Shown: one piece after another, positions 1 through 10,237 of the stretch
How the letters are laid out: each line of letters opens with the position of its first letter
How positions within the stretch are numbered: the stretch's first letter is position 1
Assembly: GCA_029851415.1 (NCBI GenBank)
Contig: CM056743.1
Location: 64,572,186-64,636,185, forward strand
Direction of reading: 5' to 3'
Source: Eretmocerus hayati
Lineage: Eukaryota; Arthropoda; Insecta; Hymenoptera; Aphelinidae
Length of the DNA stretch: 64,000 nt
Translations under genes and position numbers: made by a program
Notes under the pieces: generated by a model
Database searches by the model: none
What the model saw: only the letters and a program-made list of their open reading frames with translations
Told to the model about the DNA's origin: nothing

Positions 1-123
1 GTGAAAAAGGATTGACAATGCATATTTGAATCGAGGAAAAGTGATGATCTAGCTCTACGAGAATTTCATTTCTTGATTGTAAAACCGTTTCACGGATAAT
101 TGAAGCACGTAGTACTCTACTTA

Positions 124-945
124 TTAAGACGGTCGATATGTTTTATACTGAGCTTGGAAATTTTCGAGGTCACGCTCGGAGAAAATTGGTACAAACGACT
201 CACTCTTTGGAGATTTCATACAAACAGTAAGATTCTTTACAACAGGTTTCTGACATTTCAAGCGCACACTTACTGAATATGCTTTTTTAAGCAAATCGTG
301 AACTCCTTTAGGCCACAATGGGCTACAAAATATGTTCGAATCATTTCCATAACCAAAGATATGTTTCACAGTGTGCTTTTTCAATTTAGATGAGTTTATG
401 ATAAGTTTATCTCGAACTATAGTAGATGATAATTGTACGACGATAGCTTTAGAATCAGATATGTTTGTTTTGGGAGAGCTCAAAGTAGAAGTTGAAACTG
501 ATGGATGCATATTGTGGAAGTGAGGATCTTTCCAATCTCTCACATTGACAACGGAATTCTCAAGTTCTGGCTGATCCATAACATCAAAAACCTTAGAAAC
601 TATCTCAGTTTTTAGCAAATTAAGATCGCAAGGAATTCCTGATAGAATGACCTCAGCTGAGTCTACTAGAGTTCTTTGGTGAGAAACTTTAGAAAAATCA
701 TCACGAATCTGAGAGATATCATTTTCAATTGCTGTGATTCGACTTTCTAGTCTGTTCTGAATTTCACTCAGCTTTGAAAGAACTTTTTCTTGACAAGCAT
801 TAAAATGCGCAATGAAAATTCTGAAATACGATGGCATGTCACTCGAATGAACAACATTTTCTGAGTGATTAGTAAATTTAGATGATTCATGCGCAGTTGT
901 ATGATCTTGTTGTGATAGACTCACTGTGGACAAATTTGGTGCCAT
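124..945 (-). CDS. FP25K-like ORF1-type protein (273 aa), intact
   Basis: This uninterrupted 273-aa reading frame has a polar, Ser/Thr-rich N-terminus, then a coiled-coil-like stretch at about residues 50-95 (KVLSKLSEIQNRLESRITAI). A domain resembling the baculovirus FP25K fold follows, with landmarks ILSGIPCDL, VVNVRDWK, IVVQLSS.IVRDKLI and PLWPKGVHDLLKKA. In insect genomes this layout is typical of ORF1 proteins of non-LTR retrotransposons and their orphaned relatives, which act as RNA-binding or chaperone-like proteins; that assignment rests on family knowledge. A diverged copy lies at 13836-14305 on the same strand and shares the order MDQPEL, (V/I)REWK-like, SPLWP. No endonuclease or RT follows it within the window. 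It could be an orphan ORF1 or a co-opted gene. The start is the first ATG. Confidence 0.6.
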   Translation of the reverse strand: MAPNLSTVSLSQQDHTTAHESSKFTNHSENVVHSSDMPSYFRIFIAHFNACQEKVLSKLSEIQNRLESRITAIENDISQIRDDFSKVSHQRTLVDSAEVILSGIPCDLNLLKTEIVSKVFDVMDQPELENSVVNVRDWKDPHFHNMHPSVSTSTLSSPKTNISDSKAIVVQLSSTIVRDKLIINSSKLKKHTVKHIFGYGNDSNIFCSPLWPKGVHDLLKKAYSVSVRLKCQKPVVKNLTVCMKSPKSESFVPIFSERDLENFQAQYKTYRPS

Positions 946-1386
946 TGTAATAGCGTGATGGAAACGCAGATGTAATACAGGGTCAGATCAGCTGTCAGGC
1001 GCAAGCAGACGTCAATCAGGTGGCTCAGTTGAGATGAACTATCAGGGTCGAGCAAGTGCGAATCAGGCTTTAAAATTGATAGTGCAGAGATCTGTTTGAG
1101 AGGGCTGCCATCTAACGCCCAACGTCGGAACTATGATGATCTGGCGAATGAGGCACGAAGCACGAGGCACTAGGTGGTCTAACCTCAAATTCCAAAGCGC
1201 GCTTGTAGAATATCAGATGAAGGTTTTGCAAGATGCGAAGATCCACAACGATTTATGGGTCTATCGAATTCTTGCAAAACTTTGCGTGCAAGGCTCTGTA
1301 AAAGAAAATCCCGGAGGCAATTTGAGGCAGAGAAAAATAGTGAAACACAGAGAGGCACTAGAGAGGCGTGTGATGAGACTCACCGA

Positions 1387-1390
<4 letters not shown>
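946..1390. other. No recognisable gene
   Basis: Between the FP25K-like ORF and the GA microsatellite there is an open frame on the + strand (from 1133) that runs into the microsatellite and then the LINE. Its upstream part matches nothing I recognise. I treat this as flanking DNA that was next to the GA tract before the LINE inserted. Confidence 0.5.

Positions 1391-1450
<60 letters not shown>
1391..1450. repeat. (GA)n microsatellite, 5' flank of R1-clade LINE copy 1
   Basis: A pure GA dinucleotide run of about 30 units ends exactly where LINE ORF2 homology begins (tggtccgac at 1451). GA repeats resume immediately after the LINE poly-A at 2979, so the LINE sits inside a GA tract. Confidence 0.95.
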
Positions 1451-1453
<3 letters not shown>

Positions 1454-2560
1454 TCCGACAACGAGGAACTCTTGGGTAGACGCGCAAACGAGGCGCTGGC
1501 CCGAGTCTACGAGTGGATGATCAGCAGGCTCCTAGATCTTGCTGTCAAGAAGTGCGAAGCAATCGTGGTCACAAGACGCAGGAAGTTTGACTTGCCTCAC
1601 TTTTACATCAACGGGCAAGAGATCCCACGCAAGACAGAGCTGAAATACCTCGGCGTATGGCTTGACGACAAGTGGTCGTTCAAGAAGCACATCCAGGAGG
1701 CCGCCCAGAAAGCGAGCAGGGTTGGTGCGGCGCTTCAACGGCTGATGCCGAATATCGGAGGACCCAAGGAAAAGAGGCGCGCACTTCTCAACACCGTCAG
1801 CACCTCTATCATGCTCTACGGTGCACCCGTGTGGGGAAAGAGAGTAGAGAAGACCATCATCGAGAAGAAGATGGGGCCTGTCCACCGGAGAGCGGCCCTG
1901 AGAAGTATCCCTGCCTACCGCACCGTGTCAGGAGATGCGGCTTACGTATTGGCGAGTACACCGCCCATCCACTTGCTCGTCGCGGAGCGAGTGAGGATCT
2001 GGGACCGCCAGAAAGTGATCGGATCCGAACGAGTACTCACCCCGACGATGAAGGAGATTATCCGCGACAACGAGAAGGAAACCACCCTTGAGCATTGGCA
2101 AACTGAGTGGGATTCGCCATTTGCGAACGGCAGATGGACGCACCGGCTGATCCGTGACGTAGCCAAGTGGGCGGAACGCACCCACGGAGAGATGGACTAC
2201 TGGACGACGCAGGCACTGAGCGATCATGGTTGCTTCGGTTCCTATCTAACCAGGTTCAAGAAGAGGACGACCCCAGCATGTCAGTCATGCGGGGACGAAT
2301 GGGATGACGCCGAACATGCCCTGTTCAAGTGCAGCGACACCCGGAGAGAGCGCGCCGAGCTGGATGAATGGCTGGGTGCTCAACTAACACCCGAGAATCT
2401 CGTCCCGTACTTGCTCCGCAACCAGGAGACATGGGATAGACTCACCGGATACATCAAGCTGGTGATGACCCGCAAAGAGGAGAAAGAGAGGGAAGTAAGG
2501 CGCCTCGAAGCAGGCGAATCACAGTCACTCTGCCGATTGGAACAGAAGAGGCCCAAATGA
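1451..2560 (+). pseudogene. ORF2 C-terminal part (RT thumb, C-terminal CCHC) of R1-clade LINE
   Basis: About 370 codons are open. They run from WSDNEELLGRRANEALARV (just downstream of the FADD motif in the long copy) through YLGVWLDDKWSFKKHI and LYGAPVWGKRVEK. The C-terminal Cys/His motif CQSCGDEWDDAEHALFKC, typical of R1/TRAS/SART-type ORF2, is present. The frame ends in EQKRPK and a stop at 2558-2560. The long copy at 52463 stops 11 residues earlier through a TCA-to-TGA change, so this copy probably shows the original C-terminus. The endonuclease and the RT catalytic core are missing, so it cannot act alone. Upstream the frame stays open through the GA tract as Glu-Arg repeats, which are not LINE sequence. 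Confidence 0.85.
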
Positions 2561-2978
2561 TTCCAGGAGGAATCTGATGCACTGAAGAGGGAAGAGAGAA
2601 GAAAGAAGAGAGAAGAAAGAAGATGAAGAATGAAGAGATGGAAGAAGATCGGAGAAAGGGAAACAACACCTGCGAGTCGTGAGAAGAGAGACACTCGATC
2701 CTGAGCGCGAGACGCCACCGGCCCTGAAGTGATGCTCACGCGGTGCCGGGGCCGGATTGGTGAGTTGGTGGATCTCTCCCTTGTCCAATGGCCGGCGCCA
2801 ACGGAGAAGGAAGAGAGGGTTTACCCGGTTCGGATGGCCGTATCGATGCGGATTCCAGCCCGGGACTGTTGGGGAGGTGCTGGCCAGCCGTGTTTGGCTG
2901 ACCGGTGCCTCTCCTTCGTACGTCGCAGCGTATTTGCCCTACAACCACCTTAAAAGAAATAAAAAAAAAAAAAAAAAA
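1451..2978 (+). mobile_element. R1-clade LINE, 5'-truncated copy 1
   Basis: This 5'-truncated retrotransposon copy starts just after the RT catalytic motif and keeps the ORF2 C-terminus, the 3' UTR and an 18-nt poly-A (2961-2978). Its coding part is nearly identical to the long copy at 51963-57637 (-). Its 3' UTR diverges from that copy after the ORF2 stop, which points to a separate subfamily. Both ends abut GA repeats. 5' truncation plus a 3' poly-A is the usual product of target-primed reverse transcription. Confidence 0.9.
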
Positions 2979-3007
2979 GAGAGAGAGAGAGAGAGGGGAG
3001 GGAGAGA
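2979..3007. repeat. GA-rich tract between two LINE 3' ends
   Basis: GA repeats follow the poly-A of copy 1 and precede the 5' junction of the next truncated LINE copy (acagaagagg at about 3008). Confidence 0.85.
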
Positions 3008-3478
3008 ACAGAAGAGGCCCAAATGATTCCAGGAGGAATCTGATGCACTGAAGAGGGAAGAAAGAAGAAAGAAGAGAGAAGAAAGAAGAAAGAGAGGGAA
3101 CAATGAAGAATGAAGATAGAAGATGCCGACAAGTGGCCGATGAGAGAAGATGGAGAAGAGGAACGCTCGCAATCGAGCGCGAGACATGCCGCTCATCCTG
3201 AAGTAATGCTCACGCGGTTCCGGGATGAGATGGTAGATGCAGGTGGATCTCCTTCTTGATTGCCCGATGCCCTAGGTATCGGACATCTAGGGGAGAGGGA
3301 TATTACACGGCCGGGCCCACCTCTCGGTGGGCCCCACCCAAACCCGTGTCCCGCCTGGTATGGCCTGCGTGGGCTATGCCTAGTCCGCGTGAGCTGAACC
3401 AGTCCGGTGTCTGGGGACGGATCCGAGGGATCCTGAGGCAGATTTTGCCCTCTAACCACCTTAAAAAAAAAAAAAAAA
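3008..3478 (+). mobile_element. R1-clade LINE, severely 5'-truncated copy (3' UTR only)
   Basis: The copy begins at the last codons of ORF2 (..acagaagaggcccaaatga), contains the whole 3' UTR and ends in a 16-nt poly-A (3463-3478). It matches the 3' UTR of the full copy at 51994-52460 (-), including the GCGGTTCCGGGATGAG and GCCGGGCCCACC segments. Degenerate GA repeats (3479-3530) follow. This is the third LINE 3' end in the window that abuts GA repeats. Confidence 0.9.
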
Positions 3479-3530
3479 GGGGGAGGGAGAGAGTGAGAGG
3501 GGAGAAGAGTGGAGAGAGGGAGAGAGAGGG

Positions 3531-4739
3531 GTATATATACATCATGTATAAGTATCAATATCATGTTGTTTGTAGTGAGGAATTTTATTTTCTGTGATTA
3601 TTTCTAGTCTAATCTTTGATGGTAAAATATGAATCTCTGACGAAGTTTATTCTGATGAAAACTTGTGAATGTCGTGCCACATATCCTCTCCGTGAGCTTC
3701 CAGCTGCGCGCAAATTCGGGGAGTAGAGTATTTCCTCTCTTCCACGGGTGATTGCATCTCCAGGAACGAGAAGTTCCTACTGTACAGGTGAACTTTGACG
3801 AATATGATTGCGATCTGGGATGTTGTGGGACTCTGGACCGAAATCGGACATGAGCCTTGGTGAGTTTTTTCATACTGTGGTATGATCTATTGACGTAAAT
3901 TCACCTAAAGCATCTTAGAACCATCAATTTATCCACCTCAACGAGAGATTCAGCATAAAAATACATATTCCTTTAAGCCAAGACATCGGAATGCTATGAA
4001 TTTTCTCTTCATTTTGAAGTTCATGAAAAAATACAACTTTTCACGCAATTATTATACAGGGTTTCCATTTGATTTTTTCGAGTATTTTACGTTTGAAAGT
4101 TGGAACGTGCCACTTTTGGACTTTGTTCTGCTAATAGCTCAAGTCTGGTGCATTTTATCGAAAAAATGATGAGAACCAAAAATGTGTATTTTCATGAAAC
4201 CTATAAAATGTATTTCTTGTTTCATCCATTTTGACCTCGAGGTCGCTAAAAAGTTTGATAAATATGGTTTTTCATGAGTTCTGGACGTTTTTTAGGAGTT
4301 TTTCAATCAATATATGTATCAAATACCAATGCCAAATGGAAGTTTAGGACAAAATCTACAACTTTAGTCCTATGCAACTTTTCGATTAACCCAAATCCTT
4401 TCGAGTATTTCCCGGTTTTAGCGTGAGAAATCCGCATTCTCCATCTTCTGAGTGATTTTGAGGTATCAGCGCAGCATTTCCCGTCCTCAAAAATACCCCT
4501 GAAAGTTGTATTTTCTGTTCAAGAACAAATTCTCGTTGGTCCCGTAGCGGTTCCTGTGGCCAATTTTGAGAAGGACGCAAAGAATGACGTTTCACGTGTA
4601 TCTTGAATGGGGGCGACTCTTGCTCGGCAAATCGCTGCAAGTTGATTTCATGCGGAAAAAATTTACATGCATACTCTGACACCCAAAACGAGTATCTGAC
4701 GTGATTTACAGCCAAATCCGTTTGGGCCAGATTTCGCCT
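3531..4739. other. No recognisable gene; AT-rich diverged DNA
   Basis: Short open frames only, with no recognised protein similarity. A tatacaggg-type motif near 4055 resembles ends of some insect DNA transposons, but no partner end was seen. Confidence 0.4.
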
Positions 4740-5225
4740 TATTTGCAACAGCTCCTTTATTCAGTTGCTTTGCCAAAAATTACTCTAATGACGACTTATT
4801 CGTATCTTTCAATAGACCTAACTTCCGTAATACATCCCAGTAATCTGATTTGCCAGAAGCCTTAGAAGAAGACTCAAGACAATGATCAACCTTGGCTTCC
4901 CTCATTTTATACTTGAGCTGCTGACGATGAAGTTTCTACTCAGACCATAGTCGAGGGTTATCAGATATCTCAGACCATTTATATATTTCATCGCATGATT
5001 TTGCCTCCCTGCGGAGGTCGGGAGTGAACCATGGGGTCACACGCTCCCGACGAGTACGGGATGATATCGGGGCCACCTGATCAAGAAGGCTTAGTGATGT
5101 TGCTTGAAATTCCTCTAAAGATTTGTCCACATCAGTGCATTCGAGAATCGCGACATGGCTTAGTAGAGTTTCTAACTGTTCACTGTACAATTTGGGATCA
5201 AAGTTTCGAAAATCACGCGATGTAA
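4740..5225 (-). pseudogene. LINE ORF2 fragment (endonuclease-RT linker)
   Basis: Reading down the minus strand gives SLLDQVAPISSRTRRERVTPWFTPDLRREAK, then KYKMREAKVDHCLESSSKASGK and DYWDVLRKLGLLK, all in one frame broken by in-frame stops. The order APxxxxxxxxxxxPWFTxDL followed by a Lys/Arg-rich linker and W.xLRxLGL is characteristic of the region between endonuclease and reverse transcriptase in CR1/Jockey/I-group LINEs. Neither catalytic domain remains. It is diverged from the LINE at 6475-13160 and represents another family. Confidence 0.7.
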
Positions 5226-6474
5226 TAATTTTTTAATTCTTGACAATCGAGGGAAAGGGACTAGGCGGGTGAGTTCGGCGAATCGGCCCTCGTGTCAGGT
5301 ATGGCCCCGGAAGCAATTTTCCCCAGTTTCTAACCTCGAACTATGAGGAAAGCAATAGTTTTTGGGCTCCGAAGTCGCCTCTATGTTTTGGGGCAGCCTG
5401 GAAACCCTCTAGAAAACGCTAAAAATCGATGTTCCTTGCATTGAATCGCATTCTGACTCATCTTAATGAATCATTCTCAAAATTTCTTTGACATACTTTT
5501 GAAACATCAACAATTCGGAGGAGAGTGGTTTCATCTCGACAACTTTTGATCCAAGCCCCGAGGAAAATTGCTGAAGAATGAAAATCATTTTTCAACCCCG
5601 TTATCTGTAATTGAGACGTTAGTGAACCATCTTATCGTATTTGTCGGCTCAGTTCACGTCGGAAACCACTATGAAATATGAGGAAATCCTAGGAACTTTT
5701 GACTTTTGGCCTCTAAAAGTGAAATTATAGAAAAAAGCTGTGCACATGTCTGAAATTTCTTATACCCCTTCTCTGAGAGCTCCGAAAACATAATCTTTCA
5801 TGTGGGTCATCTGAAAAAAAATCGCTAAACGACTTACAGAACAAAGTCTTGAGCGAGTACTTTTGGAAAATTCGTTTCTGATTTTTCATTGTTTGAGTAA
5901 GCATTGGGGGGTCTCCTAGAATACTTGAACGGACATGGAAGAGTCTTAACTTTCAGAATGCTTGATAAGAATTGCACAATAGTAATGATGGAGGCTTGTG
6001 ATCTACCGAAGGTGTCAAAAATACACTAAATATGGAAGTGTCTCGGGAAAAATTTTTCTTCGTGGAGAGTGACAAATACAAACATCAAATACGATCCTAG
6101 TCATTTTTATACCAATCTGGGATGTCCCTGAACCCTCCGGAAGATTTTATAGAATATTCCGAGACGATTTCGTCTATATAAATCTGTCAATTGTCCTCAT
6201 TCAAACAGATGGCACTCTCAAACGCGCCAGAGTCTGATCGTAGCGAAGTGGATATAGTTTTCCGATAATATTACCTACTATTTCTTGGTATTTAGGAGTC
6301 CGTCCGTTGATTACAGCCAGTGTACACCGCCGAGAAATATACCACGAGTGACACTAATTTCATTCCGGTTGAACGCAATTCCTTGATTTCCCCATTGATG
6401 TACATAAATGTACAATAGGTCGATTCCTTTGTTTTTGCGTGGGTAAGACAATGAGTCCATCGCCGAGTCCCACA
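5226..6474. other. No recognisable gene
   Basis: No long open frames and no clear terminal repeats. The LINE to the right loses homology at about 6475, so this segment marks its truncated 3' side. Confidence 0.4.
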
Positions 6475-7273
6475 ATAAGATCACCAATACTCGGAAGAGC
6501 TTTCGCGATGTCGCTTTGGGGTATTTCATCCGCCCCACGGGCCTGGGAGGAGAAATGTTTAATGGCAAGGACTACATAATTGTAATTTGTGGGCTTGAAT
6601 TTAAACCCCTCCTCCGGTGCCGAACTAAAATCGTCCATTGCTCCATTAATATTTCCGTGAGGCGAGACAGAAACCCCCGCAAAGTGAGCGTTCAACTCAT
6701 CCGCTGTGAAACCGTGAAGTTCTTCCTCTTTGCTCTTGGGCAAGAGGCCAAGATTGCGCATCTCCCTCCAGATGTTCTTCTTCTGATGGAGAGCTTCCGT
6801 GAGATGGGTTTGAAGGAAGGAGTTACGCTCTTGTTCAATTCGCAAGTCGACCTCTTCGCTAAGCCGAAAGTACTCTTTTTGAAGCTCAGGACACTTGCGT
6901 TGGTTACGTTGCATCCGCTCCCAGCGCCTGCGCGTCGCGCCTCGCTTATTCATGAGCACTTTCAACTCCGGACCAATCCAAGGAGCGTAATTTTTCTTCA
7001 GATTTATAGTTTTCTCCGGTGCTAATTCGTCCAAAACGGTCTTTAAATTTTCATTCAAGCAGTTAACTGCATCTTCCAAACTGGTTTCATCATTTTCAAG
7101 AGCTGTCCAGTTGCAGCGAAGCAAGCGGTCATTCAATATCTCCAGAGTGATCTCACAAAAATCCCTATAGGTGAAGACATTTCTCGGCGGAGTGGGAGTG
7201 AAGACGCTGATGGTGACGTCAATGACTGAGTGCCTGCCGAAACTGGGCAGGAGTCTGTTTTGAAAGTCGGTAA
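6475..7273 (-). pseudogene. LINE ORF2, distal part: end of endonuclease, linker, RT start
   Basis: The frame resumes exactly at the hAT target duplication with DFQNRLLPSFGRHSVIDVT, the end of the endonuclease fold. It continues with FCEITLEILNDRL, WIGPELKVLMNKRGATRRRW and NIWREMRNLGLLPKSK, and then the first RT block ARGADEIPQSDIAKALPSIG. Homology stops at about 6475, before the RT catalytic motifs. The upstream part of this open frame (7274-7424) is translated transposon DNA, not LINE sequence. Confidence 0.8.
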
Positions 7274-9039
7274 TAAGGCTACCGCCGAGCTCGAGAATTT
7301 CTTGTTCTCGTCGAGCGAGATCGGGCGAGAACGAGAACAGAGGTAACGAGAATTCTCGTAAAATTATCTTTCGACGAGACGAGAAGCTTCCTGCGATTCC
7401 CGAGTTTTCTCGCGGGAATTCCATGATTCCGAAAATTTGATTGAGATAAAGGGATGAGTATTAGAGAATATCGGTATCATGAACGGAGGTACATACTACT
7501 TGAAAACATTAATAACATGGTTTGGTAACACCACACCGGTGATAATGAGGGTGAAAATAGAATCGGATCCGAATTAGTATATTACGCAACAAGTGCGAGA
7601 AGGTCAATTTCCGCACAAGTTGCCAAACGAGTGCGAGAAGTTAATATTCACGCACACTTCGCAACTTCTCGCACAGCCAGAAAAACACATTTACGCGAGC
7701 GTGCGTGAATATGTACTTCTGGGTGTGCGAGAAGTTCCGAAGTGTGCGTGAATGTTACTTCTCGTGCGAGTTGGCAACGTGTGCGGAAACTTCTCGCACG
7801 TGTTGCGTATACTATTTTTTGCAACTGTGCGCGGAGTTGTAATTAAATGCACCACTGTCCCAGCAAGATTATCTTGGAAATGAAGTTTTCAGGAAAGGCC
7901 GAATTTAGAGGGATGACGCGACATCATATTCTGGAACTGTGCGTGAATGAAAATGCATCAGAGCGAGAAGTTACATTCACGCACACTTCACCAGTGCGTG
8001 ACTGTAAAACTGTGTGAGAATTCGTTCACGCATTACTTCTTGCACTGTAAATAATGAAGAGAGGTCTCATTTTTTTACAACTTCGCGCACCCAGTTGCAA
8101 AAAATAATTTATTGATCAGTTCTACGAATGAAGCTCTCCAAATCTGGATGCATCAACCTGTTGATACATAGGAGAGCTCTCAAAGTGATATTATGTAACG
8201 GACATTTCTGTTTAGTTACAATCAGAGACCCTTCAGAAAAAACTCTCTCTGATGGAACCGATGTCGGCGTGATGCATCAAATCTCTCGGTCCATTTGTGC
8301 CAGATTTGGATAAAGAGCCGCAGAGGTTCTCTACCAAGTCAACACATCAGTATTGCGGGAGCTTTGTGCGCTCAGATGAGCATTATTTGTTTCACTATCC
8401 TGAGCTGAACATCTCCTCTGCTGTAACATAACTGTGGAAACATTCATACATTGATTTCCGGAATCCATAATCAACGTCTTGGGACTCATGACTTTGATTT
8501 TGATTGGATCCATCGACGTTACTCGTTTTTGTAAATTTCTCCAAATTTCTCGATAAATTTCTTCTTCAACTCATAACCTTAATGGCTGATATCAAATTAC
8601 TCCACCTTGTGCCTTGGATCCAAAATAAGCGTGAAGAAATAAACCCAGTGGCTTCTTCGAGAATGTTTCAGTTCTGTTCTCTCATTGCTTCCAAAGCGGA
8701 GAGAGGCTGCATCTCAACATCGTTCCCATAAACTTTTCTGTCGAATCGCCGGATCGTATTTTCTATTCTATCAAAAACCATGTTGCATGCAACTCAATAT
8801 GCTCCTTGATTTGATTGATTGCTTTCATCGACTATAGTTATACGTGGAACCGAACGCTATAGCTCAATCCAAAATTGTGTCGAGAAGTCTCGTCGAAGGC
8901 GGAGGAATTTCCCGGCGAAACGAGATCAGAGATTTTTGTTCTCGAGTTCCAAAAACCGAGGGCGAGAACGCAGATGATTTTTTCTCGTCGAGACGAGAAC
9001 ATCCAAATTTCTCGGGTTTCTCGCTCGACGGCAGCCTTA
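7274..9039. mobile_element. Non-autonomous hAT-like DNA transposon with 8-bp target duplication
   Basis: The 1766-bp insert is flanked by the 8-bp direct repeat GTCGGTAA (7266-7273 and 9040-9047). Its ends are inverted: TAAGGCTACCGCCGAGC on the left and, reverse complemented, TAAGGCTGCCGTCGAGC on the right. The subterminal 150 bp on both sides are rich in TTCTCG/CGAGAA boxes. Deleting the element plus one repeat rejoins the LINE endonuclease frame (..DIITD + FQNRL..). An 8-bp duplication is typical of hAT elements. No transposase frame is recognisable inside. It contains its own inverted repeat (7579-7812). Confidence 0.8.
7579..7812. repeat. Fold-back built from GTGCGAGAAG boxes
   Basis: The left arm (GTATATTACGCAACAAGTGC..) is the reverse complement of the right arm (..GTGTTGCGTATACTA). 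Both arms contain repeated GTGCGAGAAGT and GTGCGTGAAT boxes. Further diverged copies of the boxes lie at 7935-8050. Related boxes occur at 26600-26835 and 31681-31925. Confidence 0.8.
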
Positions 9040-9690
9040 GTCGGTAATAATGTCGTTGTCATCCACGTAAATATGATCAATCCATGTATGAGATACATTG
9101 GGGTTATGTTGGTGAGTCGGGCCATGCTGTACCATCTGCAAGGCAAGTTCTTCTGTACGAGCAGTCAGTGTTTTGGTGTCAGGGTGAGTAGCGTCGAGTA
9201 AATCCGCCTTCAGATCTCCCATTATAATTTTGTGACTGTAATCGCCACACAGTCGACGTAATGAGCCAAACAGCCCATCATCCTTCTGCATGGCGATTTT
9301 CGGGGGTCTGTAAATTACTACGACTAATATCGGAGGAGAGTTGCCCTGCTGTACGCTACAGGAAAGAAATTCAGGTACTTTAGGTTTCCCTGGACCAAAA
9401 GTATTCGACGAAATCAATTTTTCAACCCTGAAGTCATTGCGTACATACAAGGCAACCCCACCTCCCTCTCTGTTGCGATCCTGTCTTAATAGTGAAAACC
9501 CCAGAATCTGAACGAGACTGTCATCCACATACTCATCAAGCTTCGACTCAGCCACCCCAAATAGATGGTAGGAGGGATCGTTAGCGACGAGCATGCGTAG
9601 ATGCTCAATCTTATCTGTCAGGGAGTTAAGATTGATAAATCCCGCTTTTAAGAAACCTCCACCCCTCGTCGCTCCTCAGCAGCCGTATTT
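9040..9690 (-). pseudogene. LINE ORF2, proximal part: APE-type endonuclease
   Basis: The frame opens with LKAGFINLNSLTDKIEHLR and continues with HLFGVAESKLDEY (AES-type metal-binding motif), GGGVALYVRND, VVVIYRPPK, KIIMGDLKADL (GDxNxD-type) and SHTWIDHIYVDDNDIITD. It stops at the hAT insertion at 9040. These are the ordered motifs of the apurinic-like endonuclease that nicks the target in LINE retrotransposition. A Lys replaces the usual Asn in the GDLN motif, which would probably damage catalysis. It lies just downstream of the ORF1 stop at 9693. Confidence 0.85.
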
Positions 9691-9692
9691 AG

Positions 9693-10237
9693 TCAAGGAG
9701 TCTCCGTTGATACTGCTGACGGATCTCGGCTCTGCTCCGGAACGGTTGTGCAGCTCTGGGTGTTGTTAGAGGACGCACAAGTACGTTTTGGAACACTTCG
9801 ACAGGCCGTTTCAATGACCTGCAGATCAGCGAGGGATTCAAACGTATGTGCTCGCTCACCATTTTTCCGCCTGACCCAGAAACGTCCACCGCTGTGCCAG
9901 ACGTACCTTAAACCCAAACCGCGTGCAATCGTTCTCAAACGTGTGTATTCTTTGTACTCCTCACGGGGAAGCATTTCATTTATAAAGATTTCACGGTTTG
10001 GCACATGAGCTTCCCCATCTGAGTCAAGTAGATCAGGCTGGATGTTATTAGCCATGAAATAATTATTGGCAATTGAACGTTTAGCTCGAATCACTTTCCC
10101 GAATAAATGGCTACTGGATAGTTGGACTACGCATGATGGTAGAGTGCGTGAGACGGCAGCTGAGGCTCGTGAAGATGGATCCGAATCACGATTACTTGCT
10201 GAAGGCCTCTCCTCAGACGCATGCCTTGGATGCAGGA
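9693..10237 (-). pseudogene. LINE ORF1, C-terminal half (FP25K-like domain)
   Basis: After the composite insertion the frame resumes as LHPRHASEERPSASNRD, then SCVVQLSSSHLFGKVIRAKRS, DGEAHVPNREIFINEMLP, LRYVWHSGGRFWVRRKNGER and FESLADLQVI, and stops at 9693. These are the conserved C-terminal landmarks of FP25K-like ORF1 proteins in insect LINEs, thought to bind element RNA. It forms one protein with the part at 11891-13160. Without the insertion the junction codons read GAT GTT CAT ATC CTG CAT, in frame. Confidence 0.8.

Noticed and set aside
1255..1479. Open frames through the GA tract (Glu-Arg repeats)
   Set aside because: They are translations of the microsatellite and show no coding signal outside it.
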